Below are positions 8,939 to 18,242 of a DNA stretch of 58,591 bases, in pieces (position 1 is the stretch's first letter; each line of letters opens with the position of its first letter). The stretch covers positions 1 through 58,591 of the forward strand of contig NZ_LWEH01000225.1 in the NCBI RefSeq assembly GCF_001635455.1, in the 5' to 3' direction. The translations under genes were made by a program, and so were the position numbers. The notes beneath the pieces were generated by a model. That model was not told the origin of the DNA, ran no database searches, and saw only the letters and a program-made list of their open reading frames with translations. Origin of the DNA: Vibrio sp. HI00D65. Lineage in GTDB: Bacteria; Pseudomonadota; Gammaproteobacteria; Enterobacterales; Vibrionaceae.

Positions 8939-9418
8939 CTATGTTTTGTGCAAAGCCTTTCTCATCCATTGAATGTGAGGTGTGAACCCCATTTTTTGAT
9001 AGAAGTCCTTGGCAGGTGAATTAAAGTCCCAAACCTCGACGAACACTTGCGCGACACCATAGTCTTCGAAAGTAGATTCGATACGCTCAAACAGCGACTG
9101 AGCCACATCCGCTTTTCGGTATTCCGGTAAAACAAAAAGCTCATCGACACTCCCCATCTGAACCGGCTTACTCACAGTAGAGATCAGCTCGCAGAAATGC
9201 CCTGAAATGAAGCCAACAATCAGCTCACCTTTTAACGCTACATACACCAAGCATTCAGGATCATCCAAGTATCTTGCGATACTCTTTTCCTGCTCGATCT
9301 CTTCTGCGGTTTTAAAGTGCTCAGGGCAGGCTATATGATGGTGGTGGTGAAGATCAAACATCAACTCATTAAGTTGTTCTAGATCGGTGTGCTTTGCGGC
9401 CCTTAGGGTGACATTCAT
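8939..9418 (-). CDS. GNAT family N-acetyltransferase
   Basis: 159 aa from ATG 9418 (a TTG at 9436 would add six residues; no strong ribosome binding site for either). It shows the GNAT fold order: VTLRAAKHTDLEQL at the N-terminus, the acceptor region with an unusual HHHHH run near residue 29, beta 4 (VGFISGHF), the acetyl-CoA loop VLPEYRKADVAQSLFERIE, and the C-terminal VWDFNSPAKDFYQKMGF. The substrate is unknown; small molecule or protein N-terminus are both possible. It stands alone between the NUDIX gene and prpF on the same strand. Confidence 0.85.
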   Translation of the reverse strand: MNVTLRAAKHTDLEQLNELMFDLHHHHHIACPEHFKTAEEIEQEKSIARYLDDPECLVYVALKGELIVGFISGHFCELISTVSKPVQMGSVDELFVLPEYRKADVAQSLFERIESTFEDYGVAQVFVEVWDFNSPAKDFYQKMGFTPHIQWMRKALHKT

Positions 9419-9745
9419 GGCGAGTGCGGTTCTCAAACGAGTTAATAGCTAAATTGAGTCTAGTTTACTTGCCATTGATATCTACACAAGTGATTGAAAT
9501 AACTCGTAGTCTAGAGCGGATGTTTTGGATACGAAAATGACCACATTATGGTGGTTAATTCAGGGTGTTGTAAACATATTGGCGCAGGAAGGTTGTACTT
9601 CCCCCTTCCTACACCCCTGAGCAATTTCAATTCCACCAACCTTAGACCATTGCACACGCACAACGTTAATCCCCAAAAAAAGTAAAAAAGATTTATTAAT
9701 GAGGGTACATCTTCTCTTGGTTCTTGAGACAGCCGCAGAATCGCT
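9419..9745. other. Intergenic region downstream of prpF
   Basis: No credible gene. There are small inverted repeats: ACCAC...GTGGT at 9541-9556, and GGAAGG...CCTTCC around 9587-9608, which on the minus strand may form the 3' end of the prp mRNA. No clean U-run follows. prpE, the usual next gene in Vibrio prp clusters, is not here. Confidence 0.5.
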
Positions 9746-10921
9746 TTATTTAGAAAAAGGTACACGAATGGCACCTTCCATGATCACTCGGGCGCTACGA
9801 CTCATGATCGCCCTCTCTACCTTCCATCCATTTTCAGTCTGGATCGCTTTAGCACCAACCTTTAACGTTCCTGATGGATGACCAAAAATCACAAAGTCAC
9901 GAGAGCCTCCTCCCGCCGCTAAATTCACTAAAGTCCCGGGGACACTTGCCGCTGAAGCGATCGCAACCGCAGCTGTGCCCATCATGGCATGATGCAATTG
10001 CCCCATAGACAAAGCCCGGACCAACAGATCGGTATCAGCGACAGCAACTGCCTTGCCACTTGAAGCTTGATACGTTTGAGGCTTCGCCACAAAGGCAACC
10101 TTTGGGGTGTGCTGGCGTGATTCCGCTTGTTCTAACGAATCAATAAGTCCCATCGCAACTGCGCCATGCGCTCGGATAGACTCAAACATTTCTAGAGCTT
10201 TTGGATCACTGTTGATATCTGATTGAAGCTCTATGCCTTTATATCCAACCGATTCTGCATTAATAAAAATAGTCGGTATTCCCGAATTAATGTATGTCGC
10301 CTTGATGCAACCTAGATCTGGAACATCTAAGAAATCGACCACATTTCCTGTAGGGAACATCGACCCAGTCCCATCTGTCGGGTCTAGAAAATCGACCTGA
10401 ACTTCAGCGGCGGGGAAAGTCACACCGTCGAGCTCAAAATCTCCCAATTCTTGGACTTCACCATCCACGATGGGCACATGAACAATAATGGTTTTCTCTA
10501 TGTTCGCTTGCCATACTCTCACTTCGACCAATCCGTTTTCCGGAATACGACTTGAATCGACCAAACCACGGTGTATAGCAAACGGACCAATTGCAGCAGA
10601 CAAGTTACCGCAGTTACCGCTCCAATCGATAAACGGCTTATCAATGGCTACCTGCCCAAAGAGGTAATCAACATCGTGACCAGCTTTACCACTTTTCGAC
10701 ACGATAACGGTTTTACTGGTACTGGACGTCGCGCCTCCCATACCATCAGTTTGCTTACCATAAGGATCTGGGCTGCCAATCACACGCAGAAGAAACTCGT
10801 CTCTCGCTGGCCCCGCAACTTGTGCCACTTCTGGTAAGTCATTCAAGCAGAAGAAAACACCTTTGCTGGTGCCTCCACGCATATAAGTTGCCGGGACTTT
10901 TATCTGTTTAACGTTCATCAC
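9746..10921 (-). CDS. prpF: 2-methylaconitate cis-trans isomerase PrpF
   Basis: 391 aa, normal length. PrpF isomerises the 4-methylaconitate-type product of AcnD to cis-2-methylaconitate for hydration in the methylcitrate cycle. The start KVPATYMRGGTSKGVFF and the GNCGNLSAAIGPFAI segment (active-site Cys region) are characteristic, as is the GGGSRDF/GHPSG end. It lies 6 bp after acnD on the same strand, the invariant pairing with AcnD-type dehydratases. It is the last gene of the operon here. Confidence 0.95.
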   Translation of the reverse strand: MMNVKQIKVPATYMRGGTSKGVFFCLNDLPEVAQVAGPARDEFLLRVIGSPDPYGKQTDGMGGATSSTSKTVIVSKSGKAGHDVDYLFGQVAIDKPFIDWSGNCGNLSAAIGPFAIHRGLVDSSRIPENGLVEVRVWQANIEKTIIVHVPIVDGEVQELGDFELDGVTFPAAEVQVDFLDPTDGTGSMFPTGNVVDFLDVPDLGCIKATYINSGIPTIFINAESVGYKGIELQSDINSDPKALEMFESIRAHGAVAMGLIDSLEQAESRQHTPKVAFVAKPQTYQASSGKAVAVADTDLLVRALSMGQLHHAMMGTAAVAIASAASVPGTLVNLAAGGGSRDFVIFGHPSGTLKVGAKAIQTENGWKVERAIMSRSARVIMEGAIRVPFSK

Positions 10922-10927
10922 AGGATC

Positions 10928-13612
10928 CTATTGCGAGAGAAAGTCTTTGGCAAAGCGTTGCAATACGCCACCAGCGCTATACACACTCACTTCATCTGCC
11001 GTATCCAATCTACAAGTAACTGGTACATCTAGTTTTTCACCGCTTTTACGAGTAATGACCAACGCCAAATCTGACCCCGCCTGGATGTCGCCATACACAT
11101 CGTACAATTCAGTACCATCGAGTTGTAAGGTGTTGCGGTCCGTCCCCTCTTTGAATTGCAGAGGTAAGACGCCCATACCCACTAAATTGGTTCTGTGGAT
11201 TCGCTCAAAGCCCTCAGCGACGATCACTTCAACACCCGCTAATCGCACACCTTTAGCCGCCCAGTCGCGTGATGAACCTTGTCCATAGTCTGCGCCTGCA
11301 ACAACGATCAAAGGTTGTTTACGGTTCATGTAGGTTTCTATCGCTTCCCACATTCGGGTAACTTGCCCATCGGGCTCAACTCGAGCTAGTGAACCTTGGA
11401 CCACGGCACCTGACTCCTTGACCATTTCGTTGAACAGTTTCGGATTAGCAAAGGTGGCTCTTTGTGCCGTTAAATGATCACCTCGGTGAGTCGCGTAAGA
11501 GTTAAAGTCCTCTTCTGGAACGTCCATTTTGGCGAGATATTCACCTGCCGCACTTGGTGCAAGAATCGCATTTGATGGTGAAAGATGATCGGTGGTGATA
11601 TTGTCACCTAAAATGGCTAGAGGTCTCATACCAGAAAGGCTTCGTTCACCTGCGAGCGCACCTTCCCAATAAGGCGGTCTACGAATATAAGTGCTCTTAG
11701 GTCGCCAATCGTAAAGCGGCTCACTGCTTAGCTGCTCATCATCGGGCTGGAACATTTTCACGTAAATTTGTTGGAACTGTTGAGGTTTAACATGCTCACC
11801 AACAACCGCATCGATCTCCGCATCACTTGGCCACAAGTCATTTAAATAGATAGGGTTGCCGTTGCTGTCTGTGCCGAGGCTGTCTTTCTCGATATCAAAG
11901 CGAATCGTACCAGCCAAGGCATAAGCAACCACTAATGGCGGTGACGCTAGAAAAGCTTGTTTAGCATAGGGATGAATTCGACCATCAAAGTTTCGATTTC
12001 CTGATAACACCGCTGTTGAATAGAGATCGCGGTCAATGATTTCTTGTTGAATTTGAGGATCCAGTGTCCCGCTCATGCCGTTACAAGTCGTACACGCATA
12101 GCCAACAATGCCGAAACCCAACTGTTCCAGTTCAGGGAGCAAACCTGCTGAATCTAGATAGAGCTTGGCGACTTTAGATCCTGGAGCAAATGACGTTTTC
12201 ACCCATGGCTTGCGAACCAAACCAAGTTGATTGGCTTTTTTCGCTACTAGTCCCGCTGCTACCACGTTTCTTGGGTTACTGGTATTGGTGCAAGAGGTAA
12301 TCGCGGCGATAATTACCGCGCCATCCGGCATTTGCTCTTCGCTATATTGTTCAGCGTGTTGCGTTTTCCAAGAAGATTGGCTGACACCTTGCTCGGCAAG
12401 CTCACTGGTTGGTAGGCGGCGATGAGGATTCGAAGGCCCTGCAAGGTTTCGCTCGACTTTCGACAAATCAAATTCGAGTACACGCTCATATTGAGCAGAA
12501 TCGAGCTCATCCGCCCACAGTCCGGTTTGCTTAGCGTAAAGCTCGACTAACTCAACCTGTTCAGGAGCTCGACCTGTCAGCTTGAGGTATTGAATGGTCT
12601 GCTCATCGATGTAGAACATGCCCGCCGTCGCACCGTATTCAGGCGTCATGTTTGAGATAGTCGCTCGGTCACCAATGGTCAGTGCACGAGCGCCTTCACC
12701 GAAGAATTCTAAGTAACTTGAAACCACCCTTTCATTGCGAAGAAACTCGGTAATTGCGAGCACAATATCGGTTGCTGTAATGCCCTCTTGTCGCTGACCG
12801 GTCAGTTTAACGCCTACGATATCTGGCAAACGCATCATCGAAGGGCGACCGAGCATCACTGTCTCGGCTTCCAATCCACCGACACCAATCGCAATAACGC
12901 CCAGCGCATCAACATGAGGCGTATGGCTGTCGGTGCCAACACAGGTATCTGGGAACGCGATACCTTGTTTAGATTGAATGACCGGAGACATCTTTTCCAA
13001 GTTAATCTGGTGCATAATTCCATTGCCAGCAGGAATCACACTCACGTTTTTAAACGCCGTTTTACACCATTCAATAAAATGAAAACGATCTTCGTTGCGA
13101 CGCTCTTCAATTGCGCGGTTTTTATCAAACGCTTCGCTATCAAACCCAGCATGCTCCACAGCTAAAGAGTGGTCCACAATCAGTTGAGTTTCGACCATTG
13201 GGTTTACTTTGGCTGGATCCCCACCTTGGTCAGCAATCGCATCTCTTAAGCCCGCCAAATCAACCAAAGCGGTTTGACCCAGAATGTCATGACACACGAC
13301 ACGCGCTGGATACCAAGGAAAGTCTAAGTCGCTCTTGCGCTCGATGATTTGTTTCAAGCTATCTTCAAGAGCAGCTGGATCACAACGTCTTACCAATTGC
13401 TCTGCCAATACTCTCGACGTATACGGCAAGGTTTTATAGCTGCCCGGAGATATCGCGTCTACCGCTTCACGGGCATCGAAATATTCTAAGCCAGTTCCCG
13501 GTAGAACCTTTCTGTATTGGCTATTTTCAACGCCTATATTTTGATCAAGGCTCTGGTTTTTCTCAATTTTCACATCAGACATACATACACCATTATCTAA
13601 GATTCTATTCAT
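10928..13612 (-). CDS. acnD: Fe/S-dependent 2-methylisocitrate dehydratase AcnD
   Basis: Up to 894 aa, an aconitase-A-like enzyme dehydrating 2-methylcitrate in propionate breakdown. Iron-sulfur ligands lie in ITSCTNTSNP and CTTCNG; substrate loops include DSHTPHVDALG and, C-terminally, YGQGSSRDWAAKG. The AcnD type, which needs PrpF, is indicated by the adjacent prpF. Two starts are possible: ATG 13612 with GAGAG about 8 bp upstream, or ATG 13582 (MSDVKIEK), which is closer to the usual AcnD length of about 860-870 aa. The stop-to-start gap to prpF is 6 bp. Confidence 0.94.
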   Translation of the reverse strand: MNRILDNGVCMSDVKIEKNQSLDQNIGVENSQYRKVLPGTGLEYFDAREAVDAISPGSYKTLPYTSRVLAEQLVRRCDPAALEDSLKQIIERKSDLDFPWYPARVVCHDILGQTALVDLAGLRDAIADQGGDPAKVNPMVETQLIVDHSLAVEHAGFDSEAFDKNRAIEERRNEDRFHFIEWCKTAFKNVSVIPAGNGIMHQINLEKMSPVIQSKQGIAFPDTCVGTDSHTPHVDALGVIAIGVGGLEAETVMLGRPSMMRLPDIVGVKLTGQRQEGITATDIVLAITEFLRNERVVSSYLEFFGEGARALTIGDRATISNMTPEYGATAGMFYIDEQTIQYLKLTGRAPEQVELVELYAKQTGLWADELDSAQYERVLEFDLSKVERNLAGPSNPHRRLPTSELAEQGVSQSSWKTQHAEQYSEEQMPDGAVIIAAITSCTNTSNPRNVVAAGLVAKKANQLGLVRKPWVKTSFAPGSKVAKLYLDSAGLLPELEQLGFGIVGYACTTCNGMSGTLDPQIQQEIIDRDLYSTAVLSGNRNFDGRIHPYAKQAFLASPPLVVAYALAGTIRFDIEKDSLGTDSNGNPIYLNDLWPSDAEIDAVVGEHVKPQQFQQIYVKMFQPDDEQLSSEPLYDWRPKSTYIRRPPYWEGALAGERSLSGMRPLAILGDNITTDHLSPSNAILAPSAAGEYLAKMDVPEEDFNSYATHRGDHLTAQRATFANPKLFNEMVKESGAVVQGSLARVEPDGQVTRMWEAIETYMNRKQPLIVVAGADYGQGSSRDWAAKGVRLAGVEVIVAEGFERIHRTNLVGMGVLPLQFKEGTDRNTLQLDGTELYDVYGDIQAGSDLALVITRKSGEKLDVPVTCRLDTADEVSVYSAGGVLQRFAKDFLSQ

Positions 13613-13660
13613 TGGCTCTCAAGGACAACTCGATATATAAATCGCCTTGAGACAAAAGGA

Positions 13661-14851
13661 TTAACGTAAATGAATAGGTAGCCAGTCTTGATGCTCTGGC
13701 CCGGTGTAGTCTGCACTTGGACGAATGATGCGGTTGTTTTCTCTTTGCTCGAACACATGCGCCGTCCAACCGGTAAGGCGACTCATCACAAAGATAGGCG
13801 TAAATAGTTTGGTAGGAATACCCATGAAGTGATAGGCAGAAGCATGGAAGAAATCCGCATTACAGAACAGGCCTTTTTCACGCTTCATTACCGCTTCAAC
13901 GCGCTCAGATACCGCGTAAAGCTGCTCGTCTCCCGCTTCTTGAGAAAGCTCTTTTGACCAGCGTTTGATTAGCGCGTTGCGTGGGTCACTGTCACGATAA
14001 ATGGCATGACCGAAGCCCATGATTTTGTCTTTATTAGCAAGCATCTGCATGATATTGGCTTCTGCTTCATCGGCGGTTTTCCAATCTTGGATCATTTCCA
14101 TTGCCGCTTCATTCGCGCCACCATGTAGAGGGCCTCTTAATGTGCCTATTGCTGCTGTTACACACGAATGAATATCTGATAGTGTTGATGCACAAACACG
14201 AGCTGCAAAGGTAGAAGCATTAAATTCATGCTCTGCGTAAAGCGTAAGCGAACAGTGCATGACCTTCTTGTGCAGCTCACTCGGCGCTTTGTCCGTTAGC
14301 ATCTTCAAGAAATAGCCACCCAAACATGATTCGCTTTGGTCTTGTGTATCAATTCGCACACCACCGTAACTGAAGCGATACCAATAGCAGATAATGGCAG
14401 GGAAAAGTGCAAGCATACGTTCAGTTGCTGATAGCTGCTCAGAGAAGTCAGATTCTTGCTCTAAGTTACCCAACATTGAGCAGCCTGTTCTCATCACATC
14501 CATAGGGTGAGCATCTGCAGGGATAAGCTCTAAAGCGGCTTTCAACGGTTCAGGCAAGCCACGTAAACCAATCAACAATGTTTTGTAGTCGTCTAACTCT
14601 TTTTCACTAGGTAAATGACCTCTTAGTAGCAGGTGTGCTACTTCTTCAAATTGAGCATGATTCGCAAGGTCGGTTATGTCATAGCCACGGTAAGTTAAAC
14701 CCGTTCCTGATTTGCCAACCGTACATAGCGCCGTCGACCCCGCGCTTTGCCCTCGTAGACCAGCGCCACCAATCGCTGGCGCTACACTTGCTTGTTGTTT
14801 TACTGCAGAACCATTATCGACAGTTGCTTGATCACTCAAAGATACAGACAT
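13661..14851 (-). CDS. prpC: 2-methylcitrate synthase PrpC
   Basis: 396 aa, citrate synthase family, condensing propionyl-CoA with oxaloacetate. Catalytic regions visible: LHGGANEAAM (His), GFGHAIYRDSDPR (His) and the C-terminal Asp/Arg loop. The ATG at 14851 has AAGGAG just upstream. The first ~30 residues (SVSLSDQATVDNG...QQASVAPAIGGAGLRGQSAG) make it slightly longer at the N-terminus than many PrpC. It sits between prpB and acnD; the 159-bp gap to prpB carries no gene. Confidence 0.95.
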   Translation of the reverse strand: MSVSLSDQATVDNGSAVKQQASVAPAIGGAGLRGQSAGSTALCTVGKSGTGLTYRGYDITDLANHAQFEEVAHLLLRGHLPSEKELDDYKTLLIGLRGLPEPLKAALELIPADAHPMDVMRTGCSMLGNLEQESDFSEQLSATERMLALFPAIICYWYRFSYGGVRIDTQDQSESCLGGYFLKMLTDKAPSELHKKVMHCSLTLYAEHEFNASTFAARVCASTLSDIHSCVTAAIGTLRGPLHGGANEAAMEMIQDWKTADEAEANIMQMLANKDKIMGFGHAIYRDSDPRNALIKRWSKELSQEAGDEQLYAVSERVEAVMKREKGLFCNADFFHASAYHFMGIPTKLFTPIFVMSRLTGWTAHVFEQRENNRIIRPSADYTGPEHQDWLPIHLR

Positions 14852-15010
14852 GATGAACTCCTTTTCTGGGTTAGCCGCCCTGCACTCTCTGGTGCTGACT
14901 ATTTATATTCAGTGACCGCAACTATCTCATTCGATTTCACGGACCCGATGTGGCTGACTAACCATTCACGTTATTGGATTAAGTTGATGTTTTAATGTTT
15001 GAAACTGTGT

Positions 15011-15907
15011 TTATTCTTCACTCGAAAACAATTGATCCAGCTTGTTCTCGTAGTCGTGGTAATTCAGGTGTTCATAGAGCTCTTTACGGGTTTGCATTGA
15101 ATCCAATAGTGCTTCCTGATTGCCTTCAACTAGCAAGTGCTTATAAACATTCTCTGCCGCTTTGTTCATTGCGCGGAATGCACTGAGTGGATAAAGCACC
15201 ATGTCGACATGAGATTGCGCTAGCTCTTTGCAGTTGTAGAGTGGGGTTTGTCCAAATTCGGTGATATTGGCCAAGATTGGCACATGCTTACCTATTGCTG
15301 ATTTGAGCGCTTCAGAGAACTTCTCGTATTGGTCGAGCTGATTCATCGCTTCAGGAAAGATCATGTCAGCACCCGCTTCAACACACGCAATCGCGCGTTC
15401 AATCGCAATGTCGATGCCTTCAACCGCCAGTGCATCGGTTCGAGCCATGATCACAAAGCTCTCATCAGTTCTTGCATCGATTGCCGCTTTTACTCGATCG
15501 ACCATTTCCTGTTGGCTAACAATCGCTTTGTTTGGTCGGTGACCACATCGCTTCTGAGCCACTTGGTCTTCCATGTGAATGGCAGCAACGCCCGCTTTTT
15601 CCATCGCTCGAATGGTTCGTGCAATATTAAACGCCCCACCAAATCCCGTATCAATATCCACCAGCAAAGGTAAATCACACGCGTTGGTAATCCGTTCCAC
15701 ATCCACCAACACATCATTCAATGTGGTAATACCCAGATCAGGTAAACCGTGAGACGCATTGGCGATACCTCCACCAGACAAGTAGATTGCCTGATGACCC
15801 AAGTTCTTTGCCATGATCGCGCAATACGGATTCACCGTGCCGACGATCTGCAGTGGATCATTGTCTTGCACAGCTTGGCGGAATTTCGCTCCTGCTGATA
15901 ACTTCAT
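15011..15907 (-). CDS. prpB: Methylisocitrate lyase PrpB
   Basis: 298 aa, usual length. PrpB cleaves 2-methylisocitrate to pyruvate and succinate. The isocitrate-lyase-family loop is KRCGHRP with catalytic C121; the magnesium-binding DIDTGFGG is at 84-91, and YLSGGG..A is near the N-terminus. First enzyme gene after the GntR regulator, with only 37 bp between them, so both are read from the same promoter. Confidence 0.96.
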   Translation of the reverse strand: MKLSAGAKFRQAVQDNDPLQIVGTVNPYCAIMAKNLGHQAIYLSGGGIANASHGLPDLGITTLNDVLVDVERITNACDLPLLVDIDTGFGGAFNIARTIRAMEKAGVAAIHMEDQVAQKRCGHRPNKAIVSQQEMVDRVKAAIDARTDESFVIMARTDALAVEGIDIAIERAIACVEAGADMIFPEAMNQLDQYEKFSEALKSAIGKHVPILANITEFGQTPLYNCKELAQSHVDMVLYPLSAFRAMNKAAENVYKHLLVEGNQEALLDSMQTRKELYEHLNYHDYENKLDQLFSSEE

Positions 15908-15944
15908 AATGACACTCCCTGTTTAATGATAATTTTTTAAGTTT

Positions 15945-16664
15945 CTAATCCACACCTTTGGATTGAATTTGTTGTTCGATAAGCAGACGACTACCGGAGA
16001 TGTGCCGTCGCATCAGCATCTCTGCCAGCTCTTCGTCACGGTTACGAATTGCTTGTAGGATATATTTGTGTTCATCAAGCGCCTCTTTTGGTCGAGACTG
16101 TGCACGTGGCGATTGGTAGCGATACATGCGCAACAAGTGGTAAAGCTCATCACACAGTAAAGAAATAAGTTTGCTGTTGCGGCTGGCTTTTATGATTCGA
16201 TAATGGAAATCGAAATCGCCGTGTTGATGAAAGTAGGAAGAACCCTCTACTTCATCGATATGTTTTGAATGTGTCGACAATAATCCTTCAAGCCCGATAA
16301 GCTCTTCTTGTGTGATGTGTCTTGCTGCTAGCCTAGCAGCCATGCCTTCTAGAGCCTCGCGAACCGCGTAAAGCTCAAGTAGCTTGTCAGCAGAAAAGGT
16401 AATCACTCGTGCGCCAACATGAGAAATCCGCTCAATCAATCCTAACCCTTCGACCCGCATGATCGCTTCACGTAATGGGCCTCGGCTTACCTCAAAGCGT
16501 TTGGCTAACTCGGGTTCAGAGATCTTGCTGCCCGGCGCTAAGTGACCGTTGACTATCGCTTCAACCAAGTATTCCGTCAGGCTTTCTGACTTGGTGTTTT
16601 CTTTGTCTCCAACACGCGTTTTGGTGTTGGCACTTAAGGTAAGATCTTTGATCGCGGTATTCAT
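15945..16664 (-). CDS. GntR/FadR-type (FCD) regulator of the propionate operon
   Basis: 239 aa from ATG 16664; in-frame GTG starts at 16679 and 16670 are alternatives. The N-terminal winged helix has EPELAKRFEVSRGPLREAIMRVEGLGLIERI, a textbook GntR recognition region. An FCD effector domain follows (ELYAVREALEGMAARLAAR, FDFHYRIIKASRN, MLMRRH). It heads the prpB-prpC-acnD-prpF operon. The likely effector is 2-methylcitrate or a related intermediate (inference). Three ATTGTNNACAAT palindromes just upstream suggest autoregulation by direct binding. Confidence 0.9.
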   Translation of the reverse strand: MNTAIKDLTLSANTKTRVGDKENTKSESLTEYLVEAIVNGHLAPGSKISEPELAKRFEVSRGPLREAIMRVEGLGLIERISHVGARVITFSADKLLELYAVREALEGMAARLAARHITQEELIGLEGLLSTHSKHIDEVEGSSYFHQHGDFDFHYRIIKASRNSKLISLLCDELYHLLRMYRYQSPRAQSRPKEALDEHKYILQAIRNRDEELAEMLMRRHISGSRLLIEQQIQSKGVD

Positions 16665-16697
16665 ATTCACGCTGCCCACTTCTCATTGCTGAGCTTA

Positions 16698-16771
16698 ATT
16701 GTAAACAATTCCATAACATAAATATAAAATAAACGATCAAATTGTCGACAATCAAGAGGATTGTCGACAAT
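16698..16771 (-). promoter_or_regulatory. Triple GntR operator and promoter of the prp operon
   Basis: Three 12-bp palindromes of form ATTGTNNACAAT: ATTGTAAACAAT at 16698-16709, ATTGTCGACAAT at 16741-16752 and again at 16760-16771. The last two are 19 bp apart centre to centre. An AT-rich -10-like stretch (TATATT on the minus strand) lies between the first copy and the pair, so the upstream pair overlaps the likely -35 and the first copy lies between promoter and start codon. This fits repression by the FCD-type GntR protein encoded next. Confidence 0.8.
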
Positions 16772-16954
16772 TTAGACTAAGGTATGACACTAAAAAGCTC
16801 AACAAGGTGGTGTAGGATTGGTGAATAGTCGTTAGCAGAGCTTAATCGCGTATTACGAGGTAAGTGAGGGGTTTGATACGAAACAGCACATCTTGGACAT
16901 TTACTGTGTTACTCGTGCTTTGATTACAGGCATTAAGGAACAGCTATTGTTTTA

Positions 16955-17497
16955 TCAGGTTATTGGCACGTATTGTTGACTGCGAGAACGCGATACCAAC
17001 GTTGGGAACTCAAATATTCCGCCCTTGATAAGTACGATATGTTGGCTAAAGTAATTCACCGCACTCCGACTCACATCCCGGGTTCGTGTTTTCATTACGA
17101 TCTCAGATGCCGTAAAAAACAACTCTTCAAAATATGGAGCAGTATCGTGCTCAGTAAAGTCCTCTAGTTCAGAATCATATAGACAGTACTCGAAAACATT
17201 TTTATGCCTTTCAACCACTTGCGCTTCAGAAGTAAACAATACTCCATCGCCACTGTTTGAATAAGAATAAGACATGATGGAAAAATGTTCATCGGAAAAG
17301 TGAGTCGAGCTTAATGTCTTGAGTTTGAGTTCATTTTTTCTCTCAACGTACTGTTTATAGTTGTAGACAAAGCTTAAGTTATGACGATTCTGATGCGTAT
17401 AATGCCTAATAAAAGAAAAAAGCATAAAAACTAAACTTAACAGAAAGAAAAAGTGATACTTATTGAAATTTTTCAAGGATATTTTTAATTTTTTCAT
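16955..17497 (-). CDS. Single-pass membrane partner of ToxR-like regulator (VtrC/ToxS-like position)
   Basis: 180 aa: a short basic cytoplasmic start, one membrane segment (about residues 15-31, FFFLLSLVFMLFSFI), then about 145 periplasmic residues with no family motif that I recognise. The ATG at 17497 lies inside the preceding regulator gene (38-bp overlap), so translation is coupled. The overlapping pair of a membrane winged-helix regulator followed by a small single-pass periplasmic protein matches the VtrA-VtrC and ToxR-ToxS arrangement. In VtrA/VtrC the partner forms a heterodimeric ligand-binding barrel (established for V. parahaemolyticus). Sequence similarity to VtrC itself is not evident by eye, so the assignment rests on architecture. 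Very AT-rich, unlike the flanking prp genes. Confidence 0.65.
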   Translation of the reverse strand: MKKLKISLKNFNKYHFFFLLSLVFMLFSFIRHYTHQNRHNLSFVYNYKQYVERKNELKLKTLSSTHFSDEHFSIMSYSYSNSGDGVLFTSEAQVVERHKNVFEYCLYDSELEDFTEHDTAPYFEELFFTASEIVMKTRTRDVSRSAVNYFSQHIVLIKGGIFEFPTLVSRSRSQQYVPIT

Positions 17498-18242
17498 TTT
17501 GAGAGTGAACTGATATTATATAGTTATTGGCATAAGAGTTTTGCGATACATCTTCTAACGCGTAGGCGAAGTAAACCTTCCTACCTTCAACTTGATAAAA
17601 TAGCGTCATATTAGTTTTCAGTTTACTAATAAGCTCCAATAATGGCTTCGGCGTAGTATGCTCCCTTAAAGTGATCAGGTTGATATTATTTCCTGCCTGA
17701 CTCTCCAAGACCTGTAGATGGTAGTCAGATGATATAAAAGAATCTTGCATATATGGGGAGATCTGGGATAGACCTGAGTAAGCATAATCCTGGTACAAAA
17801 AGTAACCACCAACTGTAAGATTCAAACTAATAAAGAAAGTTAAAATAGGTCTTGTCTTGGTTGATATCTTGCTAGTAATTTGCTGATATATCGGCTCTTT
17901 TTTTTCAAGTTCTGGCTCTTCAAAGTCTAGGCTTATCTGTGTGTTATCAATAAACACATTCAATTTAGTGTTTATGCTGTAACCAACACCACGGAATGCC
18001 GTAATGTCAACATTCGCTTCTAGATCATAAAAAGCCTTTCTCAAAAGCGAAATGCTTCGCTTTATCGACCCCTCAGTCACCACCTTGTTCTTCCAAACCG
18101 TATCTAATATGGTCGATTTCTCAACCATTTCTCCCTGCTTCTCCAATAGGAGAATAGCTAGCTTAAACTCGTTATTATTGAGCAGTAACTCCTTCTCTCG
18201 GTAAGTTATTTTATTTTTCCCACTATCAAACTCTACGTTCAT
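17460..18242 (-). CDS. ToxR-like membrane-anchored winged-helix transcriptional regulator
   Basis: 260 aa. Residues 1-92 are an OmpR/ToxR-type winged helix (NNNEFKLAILLLEKQGEMVEK, TEGSIKRSISLLRKAF, FRGVGYSIN). A cytoplasmic linker leads to a single membrane segment at about 132-152 (ILTFFISLNLTVGGYFLY). Residues 153-260 are periplasmic. This is the VtrA/ToxR/TcpP plan: a DNA-binding domain directly joined to a periplasmic sensor, with no receiver domain. The overlapping downstream gene supplies the partner. The gene lies between the prp operon and the exported-protein locus at 18.5-28 kb, which I infer to be its target. High AT content suggests horizontal transfer or an accessory character. 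Confidence 0.82.
   Translation of the reverse strand: MNVEFDSGKNKITYREKELLLNNNEFKLAILLLEKQGEMVEKSTILDTVWKNKVVTEGSIKRSISLLRKAFYDLEANVDITAFRGVGYSINTKLNVFIDNTQISLDFEEPELEKKEPIYQQITSKISTKTRPILTFFISLNLTVGGYFLYQDYAYSGLSQISPYMQDSFISSDYHLQVLESQAGNNINLITLREHTTPKPLLELISKLKTNMTLFYQVEGRKVYFAYALEDVSQNSYANNYIISVHSQNEKIKNILEKFQ

Noticed and set aside
9511..9774. 87-codon frame downstream of prpF
   Set aside because: Overlaps the prpF end, has no ribosome binding site and no protein-like features.
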